From: Clostridiales bacterium
Lineage (GTDB): Bacteria > Bacillota > Clostridia > Oscillospirales > Oscillospiraceae
Direction: 5' to 3'
Length of the DNA stretch: 64,000 nucleotides
Assembly: GCA_004557735.1 (NCBI GenBank)
Contig: SFFV01000001.1
Span: 62,001-126,000 of the forward strand
Part shown: positions 42,374 to 50,302 of the stretch, piece by piece
Layout of the letters: every line of letters begins with the position of its first letter
Position numbering within the stretch: position 1 is the stretch's first letter
Position numbers and translations under genes: made by a program
Notes under the pieces: generated by a model
What the model was told of the DNA's origin: nothing
Databases searched by the model: none
What the model saw: the letters and a program-made list of their open reading frames with translations, nothing else

Positions 42374-43591
42374 TTATTCAGCCATGAAGTTGTTCCAGCA
42401 ATCGACCCAAGCGTCCTTCATCTCCGGAGAGAGATAGTTGAGCATGCAGAGCTTGGTCGGCTCGGGGTTGAGATACAGCGTCGAGCGCTGCTCTTCGGTC
42501 AGCTCTTCCAGCGCCTTGGCGTTGACCGGAGGATACGCCATGTAGCCCCAGTCCTCGGGGTTGTAGTCGCTGCCCTCGGTGGTGGCCATAGTGTACTGGA
42601 TCTCGTAGCTCTCAAGGAAATTGATGTACTCGATCGCGAGCTCGTACTGATCGGTGCCCTTCACGATGCAGGCGTTGTCAATGTAGCCGATGGTGCCTTC
42701 GGTCGGGTGGACGTACTCGATCGGGTAGCCCTCCGCCTTGAGCTGGACGTACGCGCCGGACCACATCGTGCCGGCAACAAATTCGCCGGACTTCCACGGC
42801 TTCATGATCTCATCATAGGAGCCCCAGAAGGTGAGGATCTGCGGCTTGAACTTTGCGAGAGCCTCGTTGACCTTCGCAAGATCGACTTCATCGGGGAACG
42901 CGGGATCCTGCCCGGACAGAAGCGCGGCGAGAATCATGCCGTCGCCGTAGTCGCGGTTCGTGGCAACCTTGCCGGTGAGCTGCTCGTTGAGCAGGTCCGT
43001 CCAGTGCTCGGGCGTGAAGTCAATGGCTTCGGGATTGTACACCAGCGAGGTGGCGCCGAAGCACCAGGGGAACGCGAACACGTTGCCCTCTTCATCCACG
43101 TTGTAGGGGTAGACTTCGCGGTAGGCGTCCGCCAGACCGGCGAAATTGGGGATCTGCTCCTTGTCAACAACCATGATGAGGTCGTTGTCACGGAAGTACT
43201 GGGTGTAGTTCTGGGAGACGTTGCACACGTCGATAACGGCGCTGTCACCGGTCTGCAGACGGGTCATCAGATCGTCATAGGAATCATAGTTGACCATCTC
43301 GATCTTGCAGTTGAAGCGCTTCTCGAACTCCTGCATCACATAGGGAGCGTCGAAGCAGTAGCCCTGCCAGTTGGCAACAACCAGAGTCGCGCCGCCGAAA
43401 TCGCCTTCACCCTTGGCGATGTACGGCGTTTCGGTTCCGGTCTCCGCCGGGGCATCGGTTCCGGTCTCCGCCGGGGCATCGGTTCCGGTCTCCGCCGGGG
43501 TTTCCGCCGGCGCCGGAGTTTCCGCGGTGCCGCAGGCGCACAGAGCAAACACCATGACCAGGGCAAGGATGAGTGCCAATGCTTTTTTCAT
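42374..43591 (-). CDS. Pot-type ABC importer substrate-binding lipoprotein
   Basis: A 405-residue PotD-like protein: lipobox FALCAC with the modified Cys at about residue 20, a linker containing three repeats of AETGTDAP-type sequence (about 31-56), then the binding domain from LVVANWQGYCFDAPYV. The conserved acidic residues that grip polyamines in PotD are not obvious to me, and the operon encodes sugar enzymes, so a ligand other than spermidine is plausible. First gene of the minus-strand operon with an operator in its leader. Confidence 0.9.
   Translation of the reverse strand: MKKALALILALVMVFALCACGTAETPAPAETPAETGTDAPAETGTDAPAETGTETPYIAKGEGDFGGATLVVANWQGYCFDAPYVMQEFEKRFNCKIEMVNYDSYDDLMTRLQTGDSAVIDVCNVSQNYTQYFRDNDLIMVVDKEQIPNFAGLADAYREVYPYNVDEEGNVFAFPWCFGATSLVYNPEAIDFTPEHWTDLLNEQLTGKVATNRDYGDGMILAALLSGQDPAFPDEVDLAKVNEALAKFKPQILTFWGSYDEIMKPWKSGEFVAGTMWSGAYVQLKAEGYPIEYVHPTEGTIGYIDNACIVKGTDQYELAIEYINFLESYEIQYTMATTEGSDYNPEDWGYMAYPPVNAKALEELTEEQRSTLYLNPEPTKLCMLNYLSPEMKDAWVDCWNNFMAE
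43431..43502. repeat. Three tandem 24-bp repeats within the binding-protein gene
   Basis: The unit begins TCGGTTCCGGTCTCCGCCGG and occurs at 43431, 43455 and 43479, the last losing its final two bases. It encodes the spacer between the lipid anchor and binding domain; copy number may vary between strains. Confidence 0.85.
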
Positions 43592-43620
43592 ATTCTTTCC
43601 TCCTATTATTCGCTTTTTCC

Positions 43621-43662
43621 GCAGAGAGAGCGTTGTTTAGTAAACCTTTTCTTTCTCTCTGC
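43621..43662 (-). promoter_or_regulatory. Leader hairpin enclosing the LacI operator, site 1
   Basis: The perfect palindrome GTTTAGTAAAC (43635-43645) lies about 25 bases downstream of the predicted start of the importer operon. It is flanked by complementary arms GCAGAGAGA (43621-43629) and TCTCTCTGC (43654-43662). Repressor bound here would block elongation. A copy occurs next to lacI at 43918-43928. Confidence 0.65.
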
Positions 43663-43675
43663 TTACAGCACTTTA

Positions 43676-43704
43676 ATGATACGTTTTTTCGGCGCGTATG
43701 TCAA
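43676..43704 (-). promoter_or_regulatory. Promoter of the Pot-type importer / rhaA operon
   Basis: Minus strand TTGACA (43704-43699), 17-base spacer, TATCAT (43681-43676). Confidence 0.8.
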
Positions 43705-43917
43705 TGCGGTACAATGAACAAAAACCGAGAGAGATTTTCGGCAGTCTGACGGATACACGCGGATATTTTTATCTTCTTATGGATATCTTGTCGGCAGTCT
43801 TTTCGTTCTGTGGGATATTGCCCAAGTTTGCCGGTGAATTTTTATGAGGTTTTTTCCAAAGAAACCATCTTTTCTTTTTTACTGAAATCAAGTAGAATAC
43901 AGATGTACATGGGTTTA

Positions 43918-43928
43918 TTTTACTAAAC
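43918..43928. promoter_or_regulatory. LacI operator, site 2 (upstream of lacI)
   Basis: TTTTACTAAAC is the reverse complement of site 1 with one change in 11. It lies 22 bases upstream of the lacI start codon, so it is suited to autorepression. The remaining 200 bases between the two operators hold only AT-rich promoter sequence that I could not resolve further. Confidence 0.6.
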
Positions 43929-43949
43929 ACGTGAAAGGAGGCGCAGCGC

Positions 43950-44987
43950 ATGAAAATGCGCGATATCGCCGACGCCGCCGGCGTATCACTGACGGCGGTC
44001 TCTCTTGTTCTCAACGGGAAGCCCGGCATCGGCGAGGAAAAGCGGGCGCTCGTCACCCGTCTTTTGCGGGAGAACGGCTACCAGCTCCGTGCAGGGGATA
44101 TGTCCGGCCACTCCCATTCCCACAGCAATCTATGCTTTCTCAAATACAGCAAGCACTCCTATCTTGTCAACGGCAATCCCGGCTTCGTCACACAGATCAT
44201 GGATGCCGCCGGAGAGGAATGCCGCCGCCACGGATACAATCTTCTTGTAACAGCGTTCAACGATTTTTCCGCCCTGAATCTTCCGGAGCTGCTGCAAAGC
44301 CCGACAACCGGCGGCGTGATCCTGCTCGGCACGGAGATCGACGAGGAGGATCTGACACACTTTGCCGGTATGCAAAAGCCGTTCGTCATTGTAGACAACG
44401 CCATAGAGCGTCTGCTGTATTCCAGCGTTACGATGAACAACGCCGACGCCGTTTTTGAGGCGGTTGAGTATCTGTACAGTCTCGGTCACCGGAAGATCGG
44501 CTTCCTGTACAATTCCATCCCTTCCAGCAACGATAACGCGCGGCGCACGGCTTTTGAAGCGGCGCTGCGTCGGCTGTCGCTTCCGTTTTCGGACGAGCAG
44601 ATCTGCCGCGTGTTCCCCACCATGGACGGAGCACGGGAATCGTTCGGCGAGGCGCTCGACAGCGGGCTTGCTCTTCCGACCGCCTTTCTTGCCAACAACG
44701 ACAGCATCGCTCTCGGCGCCATGCGCGCCATGCAGGAGCGCGGCATCCGTGTGCCGGAGGACATTTCCATAATCGGCTTCGACGGGCTGCCGTTTTCCGC
44801 CATGAGCGATCCCCCGCTCACGACCGTGAACGTCCCCTGCGCCGACATCGGGCGTTGGGCCGTCAATATCCTGCATCAGCAGATCCGCGGGCGTATCCGC
44901 GCTACAAGCAGGGTCCTTGTCAGCACGCATCTTCACGTCCGCAAAAGTACCGCAGCCCCGCGCGCGGCGGAAACCGGAAAGGAGTAA
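43950..44987 (+). CDS. LacI-family regulator of the rhaA/Pot-type importer locus
   Basis: A 345-residue LacI/GalR protein: helix-turn-helix MRDIADAAGVSLTAVSLVLNG, hinge, then the effector domain ending in IPEDISIIGFDGLPFS-like sequence. A His/Ser tract (GHSHSHS) at the hinge is unusual. The ATG has AAAGGAGG 10 bases upstream. It is divergent from the importer operon, and the UlaE-like epimerase follows after 5 bases. Identical half-sites on both sides of the divergent region suggest it controls both transcripts. Confidence 0.93.
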   Translation: MKMRDIADAAGVSLTAVSLVLNGKPGIGEEKRALVTRLLRENGYQLRAGDMSGHSHSHSNLCFLKYSKHSYLVNGNPGFVTQIMDAAGEECRRHGYNLLVTAFNDFSALNLPELLQSPTTGGVILLGTEIDEEDLTHFAGMQKPFVIVDNAIERLLYSSVTMNNADAVFEAVEYLYSLGHRKIGFLYNSIPSSNDNARRTAFEAALRRLSLPFSDEQICRVFPTMDGARESFGEALDSGLALPTAFLANNDSIALGAMRAMQERGIRVPEDISIIGFDGLPFSAMSDPPLTTVNVPCADIGRWAVNILHQQIRGRIRATSRVLVSTHLHVRKSTAAPRAAETGKE

Positions 44988-44992
44988 AACAT

Positions 44993-45850
44993 ATGCTCGG
45001 AAATCATCTGCTCGGTCTGTATGAGAAAGCTCTCCCGCCGGAGCTTGGTTGGGAGGAAAGGCTGCGCGCGGTAAAGGAGCTCGGCTTCGACTATCTGGAA
45101 ATCTCCATTGACGAAACGGATGAGCGGCTCTCCCGGCTCGACTGGACAAAAGAGGAGCGCGGCGAGCTGCACCGCGCCATACGCGAAACGGGCGTACCCA
45201 TCCAGTCGATGTGTCTGAGCGGTCACCGGCGCTTCCCCTACGGCAGCGCCGACCCCGCGATCCGCGCGCGTGCGCACGAGATCACGGAAAAGGCCGTGCT
45301 GTTCGCGCGGGAGTTCGGCATCCGTGTTATCCAGCTCGCCGGATATGACGTTTACTATGAGCCGTCCACGCCGGAGAGCCTGCGGCTTTTTGAAGAGGGG
45401 CTGCGCAGCGCGTGCGCCGTCGCGGAGACGTATCAGGTCATGCTTGCCATGGAGATCATGGATACGCCGCTCATGAGCAGCATCACGCGGTATTTAAAAT
45501 ACAAGGCTGTCCTCCCCTCGCCGTGGTTCACAGTCTACCCCGACGTCGGCAATCTCTCCGCCTGGGGCAACGACACCGCCGCGGAAATCACGCTCGGGCA
45601 AAACGGCATGGTCGGCGTCCATCTCAAGGATACGCTTGCCGTGACGGAGGATTTTCCCGGCAAGTTCAAATGTGTCCCCTTCGGCAGCGGATGCGTAGAC
45701 TTTATCGCCTGTCTCGGCCAGCTTGAACGCGAGGGTTACCGCGGCCCGTACATGATCGAAATGTGGTACGCGCCCGGACAGGACTGGCACACGGAGATCA
45801 TAAACGCGCGGAAGTTCATGGAAGAAAAATTCGCCGCTGCGATGAAATAA
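44993..45850 (+). CDS. UlaE-like L-ribulose/L-xylulose 5-phosphate 3-epimerase (TIM-barrel epimerase)
   Basis: A 285-residue xylose-isomerase-like barrel. Metal and catalytic residues lie in AMEIMDTPL, YPDVGNLSAWG, VGVHLKDT, FGSGCVDF and YMIEMWYA, which match the SgaU/UlaE group rather than endonuclease IV. The ATG has AAAGGAG 8 bases upstream and lies 5 bases after lacI. Whether it uses phosphorylated or free ketoses cannot be told; as there is no kinase in the locus, a free 2-ketose such as a RhaA product deserves consideration. Confidence 0.85.
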   Translation: MLGNHLLGLYEKALPPELGWEERLRAVKELGFDYLEISIDETDERLSRLDWTKEERGELHRAIRETGVPIQSMCLSGHRRFPYGSADPAIRARAHEITEKAVLFAREFGIRVIQLAGYDVYYEPSTPESLRLFEEGLRSACAVAETYQVMLAMEIMDTPLMSSITRYLKYKAVLPSPWFTVYPDVGNLSAWGNDTAAEITLGQNGMVGVHLKDTLAVTEDFPGKFKCVPFGSGCVDFIACLGQLEREGYRGPYMIEMWYAPGQDWHTEIINARKFMEEKFAAAMK

Positions 45851-45862
45851 GAAAATACGGAG

Positions 45863-45899
45863 AGCGCCCGATGGGTTTTTGATCCATCGGGCGCTTTTC
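45863..45899 (+). terminator. Terminator of the lacI-epimerase operon
   Basis: 12-bp stem AGCGCCCGATGG / CCATCGGGCGCT (45863-45874, 45884-45895), followed by TTTT. Confidence 0.85.
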
Positions 45900-45912
45900 A
45901 TATATCAATACA

Positions 45913-47295
45913 TCAATATTGCAGAAGCAGGGCATGCCGTGTCTCGCGGCAGGCCTCTATGGCGGAGGTAAGGACAGCGCGGTCAAACTCTGTGCGCGCG
46001 GCGCGGCGCTCGCTCTCCGGAAGCTGCGCCATATTCCGGCTGTGTCCGGCAAGAGCCGCCGCGGCGCGCGCTTCCCATTCGCGCTTTGCTTTTCCCGTGA
46101 TCTCCATATGCTTGGCGAAGCGCCGCTGTGTCAGAATGCACAGCTCCTTGAACTCCCAGAAAAGCGAAGCGTTCTCCCCTTCTCCGGGCAGAAACGCCTC
46201 GCAGAAGGCGGGCAGGGCGTCAATATCGACATAGAGCGGCATAGAAAAGCTCATACGCGGCGTGGCGATCGCCGTCCAGAGGACGTTCCCGGTATCCGGC
46301 GTATACTCCGCCACGATGCTCGAAACCGTGCCGCGGCGGCAGAGAGCGTAGTCCGGCGTAACGTCCGCAAACGGGTCGCCGCCGGGGAGCTTCGTAAGAT
46401 CGTACTTTGTACCGTCATACACGTCGCTGAGAATGTCCGTAAGCGTCTGACGCGTGACGCTCTCCGCCGGGCGGACGCTGTAGAGCGTTTCGTTCTCGTC
46501 CTGCGGCTTGCCGGAGATAAGCTCCATGGCACGCCAGCGGCGGCGCATGTTCATCGCATCCAGCTCCGGGCCCCACTCGTTGGGGCTTTTTTCCGCGCCG
46601 TAGGCGTTGGCAAAGTCGAAATGATGCTCGTCGCCGTCCCACCAGCCCTGCGCGCGGGCGTAGTCCGCAAGGCCCTCGGAGGCAAGAACGTTCGATGTGT
46701 CCGTCAGATCGGCGTCGTGCGTGCCGAAGGCGTTCACACGCACCGATACCTCGTCGTCCGGCACGCGCACCGCAACCCAATGACCGCCCGGCGTAATCTC
46801 CATCACCCAGCCCTCGGACGGATCGGCGATGGAAAACGTCGCCCCGCTCTGGCAGGAATCGAGCCCGGACGGGCGCAGGCCGTAGCGCGCAACGAGCTTC
46901 CCGATCATCTCCACGGCGCTGCGGGCCGTTTCCGCCCGGCGGAGGATCAGAAGCGGGATATCGTCCGGCTCGAGCAGCATGCCGTCCCACGGGATCGCCT
47001 TGAACGCCATGACGCCCGTGCCCGCGACGGATACGCCCCTGTCGTTTGTGCCGCCTGCCCAGGCCCGGTCAAGCGTGCCGATCTCATATTTGCAGGCTGT
47101 GTAAAGATAGCCGCAGGTCTCGCCGATCTCGGGAATCGTATGACCGCCGACGAGCGTATATACGGCGTCCGGCGCGTGCTTCCGCCGCGGAACGTGCGTG
47201 AGAAGGCCGGGCGTGTTATCCCAATCATCGTTGGCGGCAAGCAGCGCATAACCGCTGCGCGAAGCGCGGCGGCCGGCAATAAGGCAGGTACACAT
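45913..47295 (-). CDS. C69-family dipeptidase (PepD, Ntn-hydrolase)
   Basis: A 460-residue peptidase. It opens MCTCLIAGRRAS: Met removal would expose the catalytic N-terminal Cys2, and the AANDDW motif follows as in PepD. Mid-protein SCQSGATFSIADPSEGWVMEI matches the family. Cytoplasmic, probably cleaving dipeptides. It is monocistronic and divergent from secG. Confidence 0.92.
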   Translation of the reverse strand: MCTCLIAGRRASRSGYALLAANDDWDNTPGLLTHVPRRKHAPDAVYTLVGGHTIPEIGETCGYLYTACKYEIGTLDRAWAGGTNDRGVSVAGTGVMAFKAIPWDGMLLEPDDIPLLILRRAETARSAVEMIGKLVARYGLRPSGLDSCQSGATFSIADPSEGWVMEITPGGHWVAVRVPDDEVSVRVNAFGTHDADLTDTSNVLASEGLADYARAQGWWDGDEHHFDFANAYGAEKSPNEWGPELDAMNMRRRWRAMELISGKPQDENETLYSVRPAESVTRQTLTDILSDVYDGTKYDLTKLPGGDPFADVTPDYALCRRGTVSSIVAEYTPDTGNVLWTAIATPRMSFSMPLYVDIDALPAFCEAFLPGEGENASLFWEFKELCILTQRRFAKHMEITGKAKREWEARAAAALAGHSRNMAQLPESERRAARTEFDRAVLTSAIEACRETRHALLLQY

Positions 47296-47415
47296 AGGCT
47301 ATGCTCCTCCGGATGTTTTCGTTGGACTTTTTGCTAAAGTATATTCTGGCGGGAGGGTAAAGTCAAGCCGCACGGAGGTTTCGCGCGTTTGCAGCCGCAG
47401 CGCACGAAAAATTGC

Positions 47416-47444
47416 TTGCTTTTTGGCTTTGCCTGTGGTAACAT
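47416..47444 (+). promoter_or_regulatory. Promoter of secG
   Basis: TTGCTT (47416-47421), 17-base spacer, TAACAT (47439-47444) preceded by an extended TG. A second TATAAT at 47470 overlaps the ribosome site and is unlikely to be used. Confidence 0.5.
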
Positions 47445-47492
47445 ATTCAAGCGCAAAAAAGTTTTCTTTTATAATAGAAAGGATTGAATCTC

Positions 47493-47732
47493 GTGAACGG
47501 TCTTGTTCTTGCTTTCACTATCGTCCAGCTTCTTGCCGGCGTCTTTCTGATCGTCGTTGTGCTGCTCCAGTCCGGAAAGAGCTCCGGTCTGTCCGGCGCT
47601 GTTGCCGGCGGTGCGGAGACCTTCTTCTCCAAGGGGAAGGCAAAAACGCTTGACGGCACTCTGGCAAAGATGACCAAGTGGGTCGCGCTTGCGTTCGTTG
47701 TTCTTACGCTGGTGCTGAATCTGCTGCACTGA
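47493..47732 (+). CDS. secG: Preprotein translocase subunit SecG
   Basis: A 79-residue membrane protein with two transmembrane segments (about 3-22 and 53-76) joined by the SecG loop LLQSGKSSGLSGAVAGGAETFFSKG-type sequence. It assists SecYE during export. I chose the GTG with GAAAGG 10 bases upstream; a TTG three codons earlier overlaps that site. Confidence 0.95.
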   Translation: MNGLVLAFTIVQLLAGVFLIVVVLLQSGKSSGLSGAVAGGAETFFSKGKAKTLDGTLAKMTKWVALAFVVLTLVLNLLH

Positions 47733-47746
47733 TCCCTCGGCTTTCC

Positions 47747-47783
47747 AAAAGTCCCCGGAAGAATAACTTCCGGGGACTTTTTG
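47747..47783 (+). terminator. Terminator of secG
   Basis: Perfect stem AAAAGTCCCCGGAAG / CTTCCGGGGACTTTT (47747-47761, 47767-47781). Confidence 0.92.
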
Positions 47784-47856
47784 CCCGAACCGAACGGGCG
47801 CGCCGTTCGTCTTACAGTCGTACTGTTACCTATCAATTATACCGAGGTGCATTCCC

Positions 47857-48975
47857 ATGAAATTCCAAAAACGACTCGCGCTTTTGCTGGTGTTTGCCTG
47901 CCTGATCGCGGCGGCCGGCTGCGGACCGACGCCCTCTCCGGCGCCGGCGGAAGCTTCCCCTTCGCCCGCCGTTACCGCCACGCCCGAACCGACGGCAACG
48001 CCCGAGCCCACGCCGACCGCAACGCCGGAGCCGGTGTTCATAAACCCGCTGACCGGCGAACAGACGTACACCGACTACAGCCAGACGCGCCCCGTTGCCG
48101 TGATGGTGGAAAATAACTGCTGGGACGACGGCACGCTCATCGCGCAGGGCGGTCTTTCGCAGGCGGCCATTGTATACGAGATGCAGGTGGAGTCCATCAC
48201 GCGCAATATGTTTCTCTTCATGGATACGGACGGGCTCAATAATGTTTTCCCCATCCGCAGCGCGCGCAGCTATTTTGTGAGCGCGGCGCTCAGCTATGAC
48301 GCGATTTTCGCACACTGCGGCAAAAGCGCTGAAGGTCTGGAATTTGCCGACACGATGCTTGTCAACTATACGGACGCCGATGACATTGAGGTCCACGAGG
48401 GAAGCTGCGGCTTCCGCCAGTACGAAGCGCCGTATTTCGGCGCCGTCCACAGCATGACGACGACCGGCGAGCGGCTGCAAAGCCTCTTTGCCCAGTACGG
48501 CACACGCACCACGCACCGTACCGACGGCTATGACTACGGTCTCCGCTTCACCGACGACGCCGCGCCGGTGAACGGCGAGGCGGCCGGCAGCCTCCGCATC
48601 GTGTTCCCGACCAACAAGATCACCGAGTTTGCTTACGACGCCGAAAAGGGCGGCTACACGAGCACGCAGTGGTACCGCGACTATACGGACGCGAACACCG
48701 GCGAGAGCGTCGCCTTTGAAAATGTCCTTGTCCTCTATTCCCCCACAGCCGTCGGCATCGATGTGAAAAACCATTCCTCCATTTATACCTACGACTATCA
48801 GGACGCCGGGTATTTCTTCAACGGCGGTTATGCCGAGCCGATCACATGGAGCCGCGGCGGCGTGAACGAGCCGTTCCGCTACTATACCTCCGACGGCAGC
48901 GAGCTGCAGCTCGGCGTCGGCAAAACGTATATCGCGTTCGTGTCCGAATACTACGGCGGTGTGAGCTATTCCTGA
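47857..48975 (+). CDS. DUF3048 (YerB-like) lipoprotein, copy 1
   Basis: A 372-residue lipoprotein: signal and lipobox to Cys22 (AAAGC), a Thr/Pro/Glu linker (TPEPTATPEPTPTATPEP), then the DUF3048 domain from NPLTGEQTYTDYSQTRPVAVMVEN to the C-terminus. Invariant family segments are IRSARSYFV, SYDAIFAHCG and the VHSMTTTGERL region. Function in the family is unknown. Ribosome site GAGGTG. Its close paralogue follows on the same strand. Confidence 0.9.
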   Translation: MKFQKRLALLLVFACLIAAAGCGPTPSPAPAEASPSPAVTATPEPTATPEPTPTATPEPVFINPLTGEQTYTDYSQTRPVAVMVENNCWDDGTLIAQGGLSQAAIVYEMQVESITRNMFLFMDTDGLNNVFPIRSARSYFVSAALSYDAIFAHCGKSAEGLEFADTMLVNYTDADDIEVHEGSCGFRQYEAPYFGAVHSMTTTGERLQSLFAQYGTRTTHRTDGYDYGLRFTDDAAPVNGEAAGSLRIVFPTNKITEFAYDAEKGGYTSTQWYRDYTDANTGESVAFENVLVLYSPTAVGIDVKNHSSIYTYDYQDAGYFFNGGYAEPITWSRGGVNEPFRYYTSDGSELQLGVGKTYIAFVSEYYGGVSYS

Positions 48976-49008
48976 ACCGACGGCACAAGCCGCTTCCAAG
49001 CCGGCACA

Positions 49009-49037
49009 TTGACACAAAGCAACGGATATAGTATATT
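49009..49037 (+). promoter_or_regulatory. Promoter of the second DUF3048 gene
   Basis: Consensus TTGACA (49009-49014), 17-base spacer, TATATT (49032-49037). The two paralogues can thus be expressed separately. Confidence 0.8.
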
Positions 49038-49089
49038 TTCTGTATTCGTTTTGATTGATTCCAATTATCAGTTGCTATGAGGTGAAACC

Positions 49090-50253
49090 ATGAAGCGTTA
49101 TTTTTTCACTGTACTGTCTCTGCTTCTCGTATGTGCACTCGTTTTCGGAGCGTGTGCCAACCGTCCGGAGTTGCCGGCCGAGCCGGAAGCGACCGCAACG
49201 CCGGTGCCGACCGCCGAGACGACCGCAGAACCCACGGCTGAGCCGACCGCCACGCCCGAGCCGACGCCGGAACCGACCGCCACGCCTGAACCGACGCCCG
49301 AGGCGCCGCTCGTCAACCCCCTGACCGGCGAGACCGTGACCAAGGACTACAGCAAGACGCGCCCGGTGGCGATCATGGTAGAAAACAACCACTGGGATCC
49401 GACCATCACGCCCATCCAGCAAGGCAGCATCAGCAAAGCCGCCATCGTTTACGAGGCGCAGGTCGAGCAGATCACCCGCAATATGTTCATTTTCATGGAT
49501 CTGGAAGATGTCCAGAACATCAACCCCATCCGCAGCTGCCGCTCCTATTTTGTCAGTACGGCGCTTTCCTATGATGCGATTTTTGCCCACTGCGGTTTCA
49601 GCGCCGACGGTCTGGAATACTCCGCGCCGATGCTCGCGAATCTTGTGGACAACGACGATATCAACATCAACGAAGATAACGGCACGGGCTTCCGTCTCGC
49701 CGAGTACCCGTACTCCGGCGGCGTGCACAGCATGACGACGACCGGCGAGCGCCTGCAGAAGTTCATTTCCGAAAACGGCACCCGCACCGAGCACAGCACC
49801 GATTCCTATGACTACGGCCTGCGCTTTGCCGAGAACGCCGCTCCGACGGACGGCAGCGTCGCCAACAACGTCCGCATCGTGTTTCCCGGCACGAAGATCA
49901 CGAGCTTTGAGTACAGCGCCGCCAAGAACGGCTACACCGGCTTCAACTGGAACGCCGCCATCGCCGACGCCAACACGAGCGAAGCCGCCGTGTTCCAGAA
50001 CCTTCTTGTTCTCGCGACCTATACGCAGATCGGCATCGACGATCATTACCACACGGCAATGAGCACCTACGAGTGCGAGGGCACGGGTCTCTTCTTCAAC
50101 GGCGGCTACTGCGAACCCATCACCTGGAAGCGCGGCGCCGTTAACGAGCCGTTCCGTTACTACACGGCCGACGGCAGCGAGCTCGAGCTCGGCATCGGCC
50201 ACACCTACATCGCTTTCGTTTCCAGCTCCTACGGCGGAGCCACCTACAACTGA
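49090..50253 (+). CDS. DUF3048 (YerB-like) lipoprotein, copy 2
   Basis: A 387-residue lipoprotein with a longer repetitive linker (multiple TPEPT/TAEPT units, about residues 30-73) and a DUF3048 domain very similar to the preceding gene (IRSCRSYFV, SYDAIFAHCG, VHSMTTTGERL and the ending YIAFVSSSYGGATYN). It is a tandem duplicate with its own promoter and a terminator. The ATG follows the weak ribosome site GAGGTGAAACC. Confidence 0.9.
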   Translation: MKRYFFTVLSLLLVCALVFGACANRPELPAEPEATATPVPTAETTAEPTAEPTATPEPTPEPTATPEPTPEAPLVNPLTGETVTKDYSKTRPVAIMVENNHWDPTITPIQQGSISKAAIVYEAQVEQITRNMFIFMDLEDVQNINPIRSCRSYFVSTALSYDAIFAHCGFSADGLEYSAPMLANLVDNDDININEDNGTGFRLAEYPYSGGVHSMTTTGERLQKFISENGTRTEHSTDSYDYGLRFAENAAPTDGSVANNVRIVFPGTKITSFEYSAAKNGYTGFNWNAAIADANTSEAAVFQNLLVLATYTQIGIDDHYHTAMSTYECEGTGLFFNGGYCEPITWKRGAVNEPFRYYTADGSELELGIGHTYIAFVSSSYGGATYN

Positions 50254-50268
50254 TTTTCCGCAAACATC

Positions 50269-50302
50269 AAAAGCCCTCCGGCAGCCGCCGGAGGGCCTTT
50301 TA
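50269..50302 (+). terminator. Terminator of the second DUF3048 gene
   Basis: 10-bp stem GCCCTCCGGC / GCCGGAGGGC (50273-50282, 50287-50296) followed by CTTTT. Confidence 0.88.

Noticed and set aside
43431-43502. CRISPR-like repeat
   Set aside because: The repeats are directly adjacent without spacers and encode an in-frame linker.
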